DNA from: an uncultured Duncaniella sp. | GTDB lineage: Bacteria > Bacteroidota > Bacteroidia > Bacteroidales > Muribaculaceae | DNA: 46,527 nucleotides | Direction of reading: 5' to 3' | Assembly (NCBI RefSeq): GCF_910578445.1 | Contig: NZ_CAJTQC010000020.1 | Span: 1 to 46,527, forward strand | Shown here: one piece after another, positions 34,042 through 41,579 of the stretch | Layout of the letters: each line of letters starts with the position of its first letter | Numbering within the stretch: position 1 is the stretch's first letter | Translations under genes and position numbers: made by a program | Notes under the pieces: generated by a model | Seen by the model: the letters and a program-made list of their open reading frames with translations, nothing else | Told to the model about the DNA's origin: nothing | The model's database searches: none

Positions 34042-34683
34042 ATGACGACATTATTCACAATTGTCCTTGGAATTATCGGGGTAGCTACATTAGTTTTCAC
34101 ATTTTGTTTCTGGTTCAAGTATAACCTATTGGCCGACACGTTTAACAAATGGGCCGGAACAGAGGTGCTTGGCGAAAAGAAATGGAACAGCTTTATCCTG
34201 CATGCCGTCGCTGCATTTGTGTTTGGCACTGTCGTCAGCGGTATATGTATCGGAGTTTTTCTTGCCAACAACGACGATCCTGAGATGAGCAGAAATCTCA
34301 TGTTGTTTTACACCTTCATGCCATTTGTCGCCACAGGGCTCTACGCCTATCTTCTGGGCCGTCTGCGCTTCAATAGAAAAGGTGTCCCCATGCGTGCGAC
34401 ATGGGTCGGGATGCTCTATGGCGTTCTTACTGTCTCTGCCATAGCCCTTTCGCTCTATCTTGCAATTCAGGCTCTCATGTGGCTGATATTCATCGTTGTC
34501 GGCTTTGTGATTCTGAAAGTCATCTACTGGTTTCTTTCTCCGACCGGCCGCACAATCAAGGCTACAGACGGAGGTCTTTTTTCAACTGAAAAGGAACTGG
34601 ATGAACTCTACGACGGAACTTACAGAGACAAGTGGGGAAGAATTTACATCAAAAGAGGCGATAAGCTATATCCTAAGGATTAA
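34042..34683 (+). CDS. Integral membrane protein, unknown function
   Basis: A 213-residue protein with about five hydrophobic segments (near 4-26, 50-73, 88-106, 121-140 and 143-164) and a charged soluble tail. The tail contains TEKELDELYDGTYRDKWGRIYIKRGDKLYP. I do not recognise a family. It has its own promoter and is convergent with tatD, whose stop lies 35 bases away. Confidence 0.6.
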   Translation: MTTLFTIVLGIIGVATLVFTFCFWFKYNLLADTFNKWAGTEVLGEKKWNSFILHAVAAFVFGTVVSGICIGVFLANNDDPEMSRNLMLFYTFMPFVATGLYAYLLGRLRFNRKGVPMRATWVGMLYGVLTVSAIALSLYLAIQALMWLIFIVVGFVILKVIYWFLSPTGRTIKATDGGLFSTEKELDELYDGTYRDKWGRIYIKRGDKLYPKD

Positions 34684-34718
34684 GCCAACGGCCATAAGCA
34701 GTTCTGTTTTATTTTTCT

Positions 34719-35267
34719 TCACTCTGGCATGGCATCGGTTTCGCGGAGGAGGCGGGAGGGTGGCGTCAGGGCGAGGGAGGCGGGGTTGTATTTCGTTCCG
34801 AACGAAAGGTGAAAGCCGTGGGCGAGGAGTTCGCTTGCAAGTTGCGGTTTGCCCCGGAAGCCGTGGATTATCCACGGTTGTACGGGCCGCAAGGATTTGC
34901 GAAGTGCGATGATTTCGGGATAGGCTTTCACTATGTGGAGTATCAGGGGTTTTGAGAGCCGCTCGCTAAGTGAAATGTGGAGTGTGAGCAGGCGTGTCTG
35001 TGCTTCGATTATTTCGTTTCTCGACAGCAATCCGCTGCTTTCAATCTTGGGGTCGAGTCCGCATTCGCCAATGGCAAGAATCTGCGGTTCGGCGGCGAGG
35101 GCCTGCAACATGCGGATGTCGGCAGGGGTTGCCTTAAATAGATTCCAAGGATGGATGCCTACGGAGTAGTAGTAGCCTTTATGAAGTCGTAGATTTCCTC
35201 GCTGTTCGACCGGATCGATGTCGACTATGGCGTTGCGACGCAAGCGGTGTGTGTGGGAGTCGAACAT
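34719..35267 (-). CDS. TatD-family metal-dependent hydrolase, short form
   Basis: A TIM-barrel hydrolase of the TatD DNase family, 182 residues. Metal-binding motifs are visible: DSHTHR (3-8), SVGIHPWN, AIGECGLD with the Glu ligand, LILHIVKA and IIHGFRG. It stops right after LLRETDAMPE, where family members usually continue for some tens of residues past the ETD motif, so the C-terminus looks truncated. Heptamer repeats separate it from yidD. Confidence 0.82.
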   Translation of the reverse strand: MFDSHTHRLRRNAIVDIDPVEQRGNLRLHKGYYYSVGIHPWNLFKATPADIRMLQALAAEPQILAIGECGLDPKIESSGLLSRNEIIEAQTRLLTLHISLSERLSKPLILHIVKAYPEIIALRKSLRPVQPWIIHGFRGKPQLASELLAHGFHLSFGTKYNPASLALTPPSRLLRETDAMPE

Positions 35268-35280
35268 TGGGAAAGCGTTG

Positions 35281-35336
35281 CTAAGGATTAAGGATTAAGG
35301 GTTAAGGATTAAGGGTTAAGGGTTAAGTGTTATTAG
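35281..35336 (-). repeat. Heptamer repeat array between yidD and tatD
   Basis: Eight consecutive seven-base units of the type TTAAGGA, TTAAGGG and TTAAGTG (plus-strand reading). The last unit provides the TAA stop codon of yidD on the minus strand. Confidence 0.9.
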
Positions 35337-35545
35337 GGGACGGGGTCGTAGCCTGAACCGCCCCACGGGTGGCAGCGGGCGATGCGTTTTATGGCGAGCC
35401 ATGTGCCTCGGATGATGCCGTGTTTCTGTATGGCTTCTATGGCGTAGGCGCTGCATGTGGGGGTGAATCGACATGCGGGAGGAAACAGCGGTGATATGCA
35501 GAGCTGATAGAAACGAATGGGCAATATGAAGAGGAGGCGAAGCAA
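35333..35545 (-). CDS. yidD: Membrane protein insertion efficiency factor YidD
   Basis: YidD is a small membrane-associated helper of YidC insertase. The 70-residue protein has the full family signature: an N-terminal amphipathic or hydrophobic helix, IRFYQLCISPLFPPACRFTP, CSAYA and HPWGGSGYDPVP. It lies between rnpA and tatD, its normal neighbourhood with rnpA. Confidence 0.95.
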   Translation of the reverse strand: MLRLLFILPIRFYQLCISPLFPPACRFTPTCSAYAIEAIQKHGIIRGTWLAIKRIARCHPWGGSGYDPVP

Positions 35546-35556
35546 TGAAGGGGATG

Positions 35557-35619
35557 TTAAGGATTAAGTATTAAGTGTTAAGGATTAAGTGTTAAGTATT
35601 AAGTGACAAGGGTTAAGTG
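35557..35619 (-). repeat. Heptamer repeat array between rnpA and yidD
   Basis: Nine consecutive seven-base units of the type TTAAGGA, TTAAGTA and TTAAGTG (plus-strand reading), with one ACAAGGG variant. The final unit provides the TAA stop codon of rnpA on the minus strand. Confidence 0.9.
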
Positions 35620-36041
35620 GTGGGGAGGGTTTTGGAGATGCGGGTGAGGATGCGGGTGACTCCTTTGAGAACTTCGGCGTAGGGAAGGACTTCGGTGGCT
35701 ACATAGATGAAGGCGATGTCGAGCGGAAGGTCGTTTGGAATCAGATGGCGGTTGAGGCGGTAGGCTTCGCGGACTCGACGACGCATCTGCACCCGGTCGA
35801 CGGCATGACGGAGTTTTTTCTTAGGAATGGAGACGAGAAACTGTGGGCAAGGGGCAACCTTGCGACGGGGTGTGCCGGACGCGGTTTCCATTGCTGCACG
35901 CCTTGAGGAGTTGACAGTCCATACGGCACGCAAGGGATAGGCCATAACAGACTGAGCAGCGGGATTGCTGCGGTCGAATAGCTGACCGATGGCAATCTCG
36001 CTGCGGAGTTTTTCGATTTTATATAGTCTTTGTCCGACCAT
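35613..36041 (-). CDS. rnpA: Ribonuclease P protein component
   Basis: RnpA is the protein subunit of RNase P, which matures tRNA 5' ends. The 142-residue protein has the basic signature KKKLRHAVDRVQMRRRVREAY (about 74-94), with the conserved RR pattern of the RNR motif, and an AFIYVA strand after it. It lies 14 bases after hemD and before yidD in a conserved cluster. Confidence 0.94.
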   Translation of the reverse strand: MVGQRLYKIEKLRSEIAIGQLFDRSNPAAQSVMAYPLRAVWTVNSSRRAAMETASGTPRRKVAPCPQFLVSIPKKKLRHAVDRVQMRRRVREAYRLNRHLIPNDLPLDIAFIYVATEVLPYAEVLKGVTRILTRISKTLPTT

Positions 36042-36055
36042 ATTTCCAGATGAGG

Positions 36056-36808
36056 TTATTCGCCTTTTTCAACTTCTTCCTTCAGGAAGTTTTCGAGGGC
36101 TGCGGTCATTGAGGGAGCTTTGACCGAAGGAGCTTCGAGATCGAGACGCAAGCCTGCATTGCGGACAGCCTGTGCGGTCGTAGCGCCGAAGCAGCCGATG
36201 CGGATGTCTTTCTGCTCGAAACCGGGGAAGTTTTTCAACAGAGAGTCAATTCCAGCCGGGCTGAAGAAGAGCAGCATGTCGTAGTCAAACTTCTCTTCAG
36301 GACCGAAGTCGTTGGAGACTGTACGATACATGACGGCTTTGGTGTAGTTGATGCCGTTCTTGTCGAGAATGGTTGTGTCTTCCTTGTGAACGTCAGAAAC
36401 GATGTAGAGGAATTTTTCTTTCTTATGCTTTACAAGAGCAGGGAGAAGACCGTCGAGTTTACCTGTCTCGCCATGGAAAATCTTGCGTTTACGGTAAACA
36501 ATGTACTTCTGAAGATAAAGAGCAATAGATTCTGTTGTGCAGAAGTACTTCATAGTGTCAGGAATGGAGATTCTCATCTCATCACAAAGCCTGAAGAAGT
36601 GGTCAATCGCAGTACGGGCTGTGAAGATAATAGCCGAAAAGTCAGAGATGGATATTTTTGACTGACGAAATTCCTTGGCAGTAAGCCCTTCTACTTTAAT
36701 AAAAGGCCGAAACTCGATTTCCACTCCATACTTATCAGCGATGTCGTAATAAGGAGACTTGTCGGAAGCCGGCTTAGGCTGGGAAACTAAAACTTTTTTA
36801 ACTTTCAC
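36056..36808 (-). CDS. hemD: Uroporphyrinogen-III synthase family protein
   Basis: HemD closes hydroxymethylbilane to uroporphyrinogen III for haem and corrinoids. I chose a GTG start at 36808 (VKVKKVLVSQPKP), giving 250 residues. It lies 11 bases after the DUF4271 stop and matches the usual N-terminus; an ATG at 36853 would overlap that gene. Two Rossmann-like halves are visible, with SQPKP, FTARTAIDHFF, YIVSDV, LLFFSPAGIDSLL and GCFGATTAQAV. Its placement with DUF4271 and rnpA rather than with other haem genes is typical of Bacteroidetes. Activity has been questioned for some such paralogues. Confidence 0.88.
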   Translation of the reverse strand: MKVKKVLVSQPKPASDKSPYYDIADKYGVEIEFRPFIKVEGLTAKEFRQSKISISDFSAIIFTARTAIDHFFRLCDEMRISIPDTMKYFCTTESIALYLQKYIVYRKRKIFHGETGKLDGLLPALVKHKKEKFLYIVSDVHKEDTTILDKNGINYTKAVMYRTVSNDFGPEEKFDYDMLLFFSPAGIDSLLKNFPGFEQKDIRIGCFGATTAQAVRNAGLRLDLEAPSVKAPSMTAALENFLKEEVEKGE

Positions 36809-36819
36809 TGTCAGAGCGC

Positions 36820-37638
36820 TTAGGGATGTAATTGACTGAAAAATCCGATACATCTGAATATGATGACCGGGGGTACAATTTCGAGAGTGCAAAGATACAA
36901 AATAAAATAAAGCAACGAGCCAAAATTGTCGTAAAAAAGCCTAAAGCCCTTGAAAATAAATATCAAACGAGCTAAAATATAGCAAACCACGCCAATAGTG
37001 ACTACTATCGGAGCTACATCGGGATTGAACAGAACCACGAGAGCAGGTATGGTCAGGGCCATTCCCAGAAGCGACTGCGAGGCGTTGAAGCCTTTGACCC
37101 ACTGCCGTCCGGAGAGCTTATCGGTGAAGACGTAGCCCACCATCCTGTAGGCAAGCAACTGGAAGAGATAGAAGGCCACAGCCCCTAATGACAGCAGAGC
37201 AATCTCAGGGAATGTCGGGAGCGGTGTAGTATAGCCGGCGGAGTTGAGAGCAGCATTGATTATTATGCCTTCACACAGACATGCGAGCAGAACGATGGAA
37301 ATCTGGATGCCTGTCTCGGTGAATGTGCGGACGGCGGAAGTGTCGTCGGTCCGGCGCACATTCCAGAGGTCGTAGGTGAAATTTTTGAGGAATGTGGAGT
37401 AGTTGCGGAAGTTATAGGCCAACAGGAGGAAGACACCGATTATCAGACAGAGCACACCGGAGTCGTAGCCCGGCAGGAATGTGCGCTCAGCCGGCCTGAC
37501 CCCTGAGGTAAAGGGTACAGGGCCGAGAGTCATGGTGAGTTTTTCGGCAGCCGAGGATGGAGCCTGATACTCACGACACAACTTCGGGACGAACGGCGAC
37601 GCAACGGAATCGGCCAACAGAGAAGTGTCCATCGTCAT
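36820..37638 (-). CDS. DUF4271 membrane protein
   Basis: A 272-residue Bacteroidetes membrane protein. A polar N-terminal part (about 1-58) is followed by six or so hydrophobic segments (near 60-76, 110-130, 143-165, 190-207, 210-230 and 240-258). The DUF4271 assignment rests on its place between the LOG gene and hemD, a conserved neighbourhood, and on general shape. It overlaps the LOG gene by four bases (ATGA). Confidence 0.78.
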   Translation of the reverse strand: MTMDTSLLADSVASPFVPKLCREYQAPSSAAEKLTMTLGPVPFTSGVRPAERTFLPGYDSGVLCLIIGVFLLLAYNFRNYSTFLKNFTYDLWNVRRTDDTSAVRTFTETGIQISIVLLACLCEGIIINAALNSAGYTTPLPTFPEIALLSLGAVAFYLFQLLAYRMVGYVFTDKLSGRQWVKGFNASQSLLGMALTIPALVVLFNPDVAPIVVTIGVVCYILARLIFIFKGFRLFYDNFGSLLYFILYLCTLEIVPPVIIFRCIGFFSQLHP

Positions 37639-38192
37639 ATACGGTCAATTATTTCCATAGCTTCCTCAGGAGAAGCGACAACGGTGGCCGGAATCACACC
37701 GCCACGCATGAACCCTTTGGCCTGCATCGAGTCAAACAGTGCGACAAGATGATCGTAATAGCCATCGGTGTTGACAATTATGACCGGTCCGTTGAAGAGC
37801 GAAAGCTGATGCCACGTCATGATTTCGGCGAGCTCGTCGAGAGTGCCGATGCCTCCGGGAAGAGCTATTGCCGCACGCGACATCGAAGCCATAGTGTGTT
37901 TGCGGTGGTGCATCGACTCGGTGTCGATACAGCGAGTGAGGCGCGGATGATTCCAGCCTTTTTCAATCATGAAATGCGGGAGCACACCTACAGCTTCGCC
38001 CGACGCATCGACAGCACCCTCGATGGCAGCAGCCATCATGCCTCCGGCCCCGCCTCCGCAGACGAGAGTCAGGCCGGAAGCCGCTATCAGTTCACCCATA
38101 CGGCGGGCGACGCTGAGATAGAGGGGATCAATATCGGATGAGGAGGCGCAATAGACCACTACGCCTGATGGAAGTGCATTATTAGGTTTCAT
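37635..38192 (-). CDS. LOG-family cytokinin riboside 5'-monophosphate phosphoribohydrolase-like protein
   Basis: A 185-residue nucleotide-processing enzyme. The family signature PGGIGTLDELAEIMTWHQL (about 113-131) and MHHRKHTM (about 94-101) hold the catalytic Arg and Glu. GGGAGGMM (about 46-53) binds the phosphate. It would split nucleoside 5'-monophosphates to base and ribose-5-phosphate. It is first in the LOG-DUF4271-hemD-rnpA-yidD-tatD unit. A TAAATTTG box ends only 5 bases before its ATG, so the mRNA may be leaderless. Confidence 0.92.
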   Translation of the reverse strand: MKPNNALPSGVVVYCASSSDIDPLYLSVARRMGELIAASGLTLVCGGGAGGMMAAAIEGAVDASGEAVGVLPHFMIEKGWNHPRLTRCIDTESMHHRKHTMASMSRAAIALPGGIGTLDELAEIMTWHQLSLFNGPVIIVNTDGYYDHLVALFDSMQAKGFMRGGVIPATVVASPEEAMEIIDRI

Positions 38193-38197
38193 GGGCG

Positions 38198-38205
38198 CAA
38201 ATTTA
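38198..38205 (-). promoter_or_regulatory. -7 element directly before the LOG gene
   Basis: On the minus strand this reads TAAATTTG, matching TAnnTTTG. Only five bases separate it from the ATG at 38192, so transcription would start at or within a few bases of the start codon. No clear -33 element is seen. Confidence 0.5.
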
Positions 38206-38280
38206 CGAAATAAGCGTCAGATTCAGTGTATTCCGAAGCCGGAATTTGGCATCACACCACGTAATTTAAGATGCGGATTA

Positions 38281-38318
38281 AAAATAAAAGTGTCCTCCTG
38301 TAGCGACAGAAGGACACC
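38281..38318 (-). terminator. Terminator of the phage-like gene group
   Basis: GTGTCCT (38291-38297) pairs with AGGACAC (38312-38318) and CTGT (38299-38302) with ACAG (38307-38310). On the minus strand TTTTATTTTT follows. Confidence 0.8.
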
Positions 38319-38337
38319 GGAAAGATGACAATAGCGC

Positions 38338-38856
38338 TTAATGAGCGCGCGAACGGACGAAAGGTCGTCCGGGGGAACGCAAAGCAGCAAGCATGGCTGC
38401 AACAGCGTTCGCGGAGCGGTCGGAAAATGAGGATGCAAGCGTAGAGGCGGCATCCGAAACAGAAGAAGCCGAGGTGACAGCAACGGCAAGCACACGATAG
38501 GTGACAGCGAGTTCGAGATTGCGGCGAAGGAGCGGGCCGAGTGTCGCTGACACTCCGGCCGGAAGCCGGAGGTCGATGCCCAGCAGCGTGTCAGCCTCAT
38601 CGCCGGCAGCCTGATGCCCGGGATTGACAGCAGGAAGTTCGTTGTCAAGCTCAGCACCGTCGACATAAGGGAGAAGATGGAGAATGATTTCGGCAAAGGC
38701 GTTTTTGACCATTAGTCTCAGGATTCCCGTCCGCTCCCGGTCAAGGAGCGGACGGAGGAGGGTGCGCGCCGTGTCGTCGGCAGCCGACAGCGACTCAAGC
38801 GCCGCAAGCGCATGGACAGTGTCGGTTATGACCGTGGTTGAAAGTGAGATATGCAT
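38338..38856 (-). CDS. Hypothetical protein downstream of the portal-like gene
   Basis: A 172-residue Ala/Leu/Ser-rich protein, mostly helical by composition, with no motif that I recognise. It lies 25 bases after the 136-residue gene and ends 20 bases before a strong terminator, so it closes the group. Its position beside a portal homologue makes a phage-derived origin possible, but the sequence itself shows nothing specific. Confidence 0.6.
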   Translation of the reverse strand: MHISLSTTVITDTVHALAALESLSAADDTARTLLRPLLDRERTGILRLMVKNAFAEIILHLLPYVDGAELDNELPAVNPGHQAAGDEADTLLGIDLRLPAGVSATLGPLLRRNLELAVTYRVLAVAVTSASSVSDAASTLASSFSDRSANAVAAMLAALRSPGRPFVRSRAH

Positions 38857-38881
38857 TTTTCAATAGAAATCAAGATGAGGT

Positions 38882-39292
38882 TTAAGCGGGAATGAGGAGT
38901 GTGCGGGTGCTGTAGTCGAAATAACGGCGGACAAGCGACGCGGCTGTGGCCGGAGAGATGAAAAATTGCGATGCGCCACCATCGGAAAGCACATTGGCCA
39001 GCGCGTCGGGAAGACGCACTCCACGCTTTTCCATCAGACGGGTTACGCGTGTGTTGAGTTCGGTCCACATGGCAAGACGCCTGTCGCGACGAAGCCGGAG
39101 ACGGCCGTGGCGAAGGACACGGAGCATTCGCAGCGCATAGTCGAAGGTGCAATAGTATGCCGGAGCATGACTCATGGCCGCCTGCATGGCAATCGAGTCG
39201 ATGTCAAACGCTTTGTCGGCAGGAAGAGAGGAGATGAGATTGCTGACTGCTGTAAGGAAATGACGGTTGCGAAGATGGATGAGAGAAAACAT
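38882..39292 (-). CDS. Hypothetical protein downstream of the portal-like gene
   Basis: A 136-residue basic protein with an Arg-rich stretch LRHGRLRLRRDRR (about 60-72) and a DYALRMLRVL helix before it. I do not recognise it. It is separated from the portal-like gene by 187 bases that contain a possible promoter (minus-strand TAGATTTG at 39392-39399), so it may be transcribed with the 172-residue gene independently of the portal. Confidence 0.6.
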   Translation of the reverse strand: MFSLIHLRNRHFLTAVSNLISSLPADKAFDIDSIAMQAAMSHAPAYYCTFDYALRMLRVLRHGRLRLRRDRRLAMWTELNTRVTRLMEKRGVRLPDALANVLSDGGASQFFISPATAASLVRRYFDYSTRTLLIPA

Positions 39293-39391
39293 GACTGATG
39301 AAATTTAAGGTTTAAAATCAAAAGGGGGAAGAATTTTTATTATACCACTATTAATTTTCCGGCGTGAGGTTTTTATGTCGGTTTGTGTTGG

Positions 39392-39399
39392 CAAATCTA
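39392..39399 (-). promoter_or_regulatory. Possible -7 element before the 136-residue gene
   Basis: On the minus strand this reads TAGATTTG, matching TAnnTTTG, about 100 bases before the ATG at 39292. The -33 region is not clear. Confidence 0.35.
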
Positions 39400-39479
39400 C
39401 AACCGATATATGGTAAAAAGCATGTACAGGTCTGTAAAAAGATGTTAACCGACGGCGTTTTCCACCCACTTCGCATGAA

Positions 39480-40793
39480 TCACGACAACAATGCAATGAC
39501 TATGCGGTCGCGCAGGGTGCGGAAGGAATTGAAACTCTCATACACGTCGAGGAGTGCTATGGCCGAGTTGTAGACCTGACTTTCATAGAGCGAAGCCGAC
39601 ACGTTAGCGCCCGGAGTCATGCCCTGAAGCGCCGAGGTCACCCCTGAAATCTGCTGAAACATCTGCATTTCCATCTCCAAGAGCTTCGCCGCACCTTCGC
39701 TGCGTCCGGCAGCTGTCACCTCGACAGGCAGACGGCGTGCGGTTGGGTTGACAGGAATCACCCCGCCGGGACGACTCCAGATGTCGGCCACTTTTTCCAT
39801 GTCGAGTCCCGGCGGCAGAGCGTCGGTCGGCATAAGCAGCACACCTTTGGCACTGTTGGCAAGAATATGGTCGATAGTAGTGATGAGAGTGTTGATGTGT
39901 TTCTGCTGTCCGACCAGATCCTCGATAAAAGGATGGACAGCACCGTCGGTCAGCGGATAAAACTTCAGGGCAAAGGGATGTGCGCCCGATTTCAGCGGCG
40001 AGCGCGAATGGTCAATCACGCTCCCGTCAGGCGTGAGGAAACGGCAATGCCAGTGTGGGTCTTCGACAGGATGGTGAGGGTCGATGTCGTAGGTCCACAC
40101 TTCTATTACCCGGCAGAAGCCCGGTGAGGAGGAAGAATAAAATTTTGTATCAGCCGCGTCTTGTCCGCCCCATGCCACAGACGAGAGATAAGGCCCGTCG
40201 GCCGACACATGGCGATAGATTTTTTCAAGATAACGGTGACGTCGGCGTGAATTGTGCCCGAAACGGAGTCGAAGCTCGTCGAGAGTCATGTCGTGGAGCA
40301 TGCCGACAAGACGGATGTCGCTTCCACGCGGGTCGCGGAATGGGGTACAGAAGAAGTGTTCGGGATTCACATTGTCGACCCAGACTCCCGCCCCCTCAGG
40401 AGGACGGTTTTCATAGACGACACGCTGTATGGCCATCCCGGAAATAAGAAACTCTTCAAGCGCACGGCTGTCGAGCTCTGTCAGCAGATTTATCCGATGG
40501 ACATCAAGTAGTTGCTGTGACGAAGTGGATTCGGACTGCGAGACGTTGTAACGGAAACGCCCGACGACACTTTTGACCAATGCGCGGAGCAGATTGTTGG
40601 TGAGAGGGCGCATGCCGGCCATGCGCGCTTTCTCATACTCGCTGACCGTTTGGCCGGAGGCAGTCTGCGTCAGGTCGCTCCACTGGTCGCCATATGTGTG
40701 CCGCATAAGACCGCGACGCATAGACCGCAGTCCGGCATGGCGTTTCCAAGCGCTGAACGCCTCGTCAAGAAGGCTGGAATTGGAGGAGAACAT
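39480..40793 (-). CDS. Phage-type portal protein
   Basis: A 437-residue protein that I read as a phage portal. The N-terminal AFSAWKRHAGLRSMRRG...YGDQWSDL, followed by EKARMAGMRPLTNNLLRALVKSVVGRFR, is typical of portals in Bacteroidales phages as I remember them. The core has NVNPEHFFCTPFRDPRGSDI, DLVGQQKHINTLIT and ISGVTSALQG. It stops soon after LLDVYESFNSFRTLRD, where I would expect a further C-terminal part, so it may be truncated or trimmed. No terminase, protease or tail gene is adjacent. Composition matches the core genome. Identification by eye only. Confidence 0.72.
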   Translation of the reverse strand: MFSSNSSLLDEAFSAWKRHAGLRSMRRGLMRHTYGDQWSDLTQTASGQTVSEYEKARMAGMRPLTNNLLRALVKSVVGRFRYNVSQSESTSSQQLLDVHRINLLTELDSRALEEFLISGMAIQRVVYENRPPEGAGVWVDNVNPEHFFCTPFRDPRGSDIRLVGMLHDMTLDELRLRFGHNSRRRHRYLEKIYRHVSADGPYLSSVAWGGQDAADTKFYSSSSPGFCRVIEVWTYDIDPHHPVEDPHWHCRFLTPDGSVIDHSRSPLKSGAHPFALKFYPLTDGAVHPFIEDLVGQQKHINTLITTIDHILANSAKGVLLMPTDALPPGLDMEKVADIWSRPGGVIPVNPTARRLPVEVTAAGRSEGAAKLLEMEMQMFQQISGVTSALQGMTPGANVSASLYESQVYNSAIALLDVYESFNSFRTLRDRIVIALLS

Positions 40794-40813
40794 TAAAAAA
40801 GCTGTTTAAGAGA

Positions 40814-41350
40814 TTATACAGGGCGTGGATGAATGGTTGCGAAGGCCGAATCGTCGAGGCGGTATTCATCCTCGTCGTAACTGACACAGAGCAACGTGCT
40901 GATCGATTCGCCTGAAGCGGCGGCAGGATAAAGACGCAAGCGATTGTCGTGGAAGATGGCCACCGGCCGCGACGGCGTTGCACGTGTGTAGGGATGGAGC
41001 TGACGCATGGCGGCCGGATGGGTAGGGCTCGTGATAATCCGCGCAGAGGTGAGCCACGAATCAAGACGCACCCTGACAATTCTAACAACCGACAGTGGCA
41101 GGTCAATCACGGCTGCCCCATCGGCCGTTGGAGAAAGGATGACGGATTTTGAAAGATCGTCGGCAACGAGACATGAGGCCGGGGCTTCAAGAAGCAGGCG
41201 TCTGTACCACTGTTTCATTTCTGCAAGATGGATGGCAGAGGTGTCGATGCCGTCGTTGCGCCTGAAGGTGGCATCGGTGAGCGACGGCGAATAACCGGAA
41301 TGAAGCATCCACAGGTCGAGCATGCGTGAGGGGGTGAGGCGGAGATGCAT
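40814..41350 (-). CDS. Hypothetical protein upstream of the portal-like gene
   Basis: A 178-residue protein (ATG at 41350, MHLRLTPSRM; an in-frame ATG at 41383 would add 11 residues). It has alternating hydrophobic strands such as VVRIVRVRL and SISTLLCVSYDEDEYRLDD. It ends 20 bases before the portal-like gene and is first in the group. A head-tail connector or adaptor role would fit the position, but I cannot recognise the family. Confidence 0.6.
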   Translation of the reverse strand: MHLRLTPSRMLDLWMLHSGYSPSLTDATFRRNDGIDTSAIHLAEMKQWYRRLLLEAPASCLVADDLSKSVILSPTADGAAVIDLPLSVVRIVRVRLDSWLTSARIITSPTHPAAMRQLHPYTRATPSRPVAIFHDNRLRLYPAAASGESISTLLCVSYDEDEYRLDDSAFATIHPRPV

Positions 41351-41417
41351 TGGTTCAAGGATTTGGGATGAGGGATTTATCAATCAATTGAATCAGAGAA
41401 AAACGGGAACTGTGACG

Positions 41418-41425
41418 CAAAATTA
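41418..41425 (-). promoter_or_regulatory. Possible -7 element of the portal-like gene group
   Basis: On the minus strand this reads TAATTTTG, matching TAnnTTTG, 67 bases before the ATG at 41350. It is divergent from the bioB promoter. Confidence 0.4.
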
Positions 41426-41480
41426 TGATGACGGACAGCGGGTTTTGGTGCGATAATACAAAAGAGGTCGTTATTTTTCG

Positions 41481-41488
41481 TATTTTTG
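41481..41488 (+). promoter_or_regulatory. Probable -7 element of bioB
   Basis: TATTTTTG matches TAnnTTTG, about 90 bases before the bioB ATG at 41580. No clear -33 element is seen. Confidence 0.45.
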
Positions 41489-41579
41489 CAGCCACACAGG
41501 ACGCTGTCAAGGCAATTCCTGACTCACATAACCACCAGACTACAGACATATAAAATAATTATTGTCACACTCTTACATC

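Noticed and set aside
39305..39496. A 63-codon minus-strand ORF between the portal-like gene and the next gene
   Set aside because: It overlaps the portal end, has no recognisable features and lies over a possible promoter.
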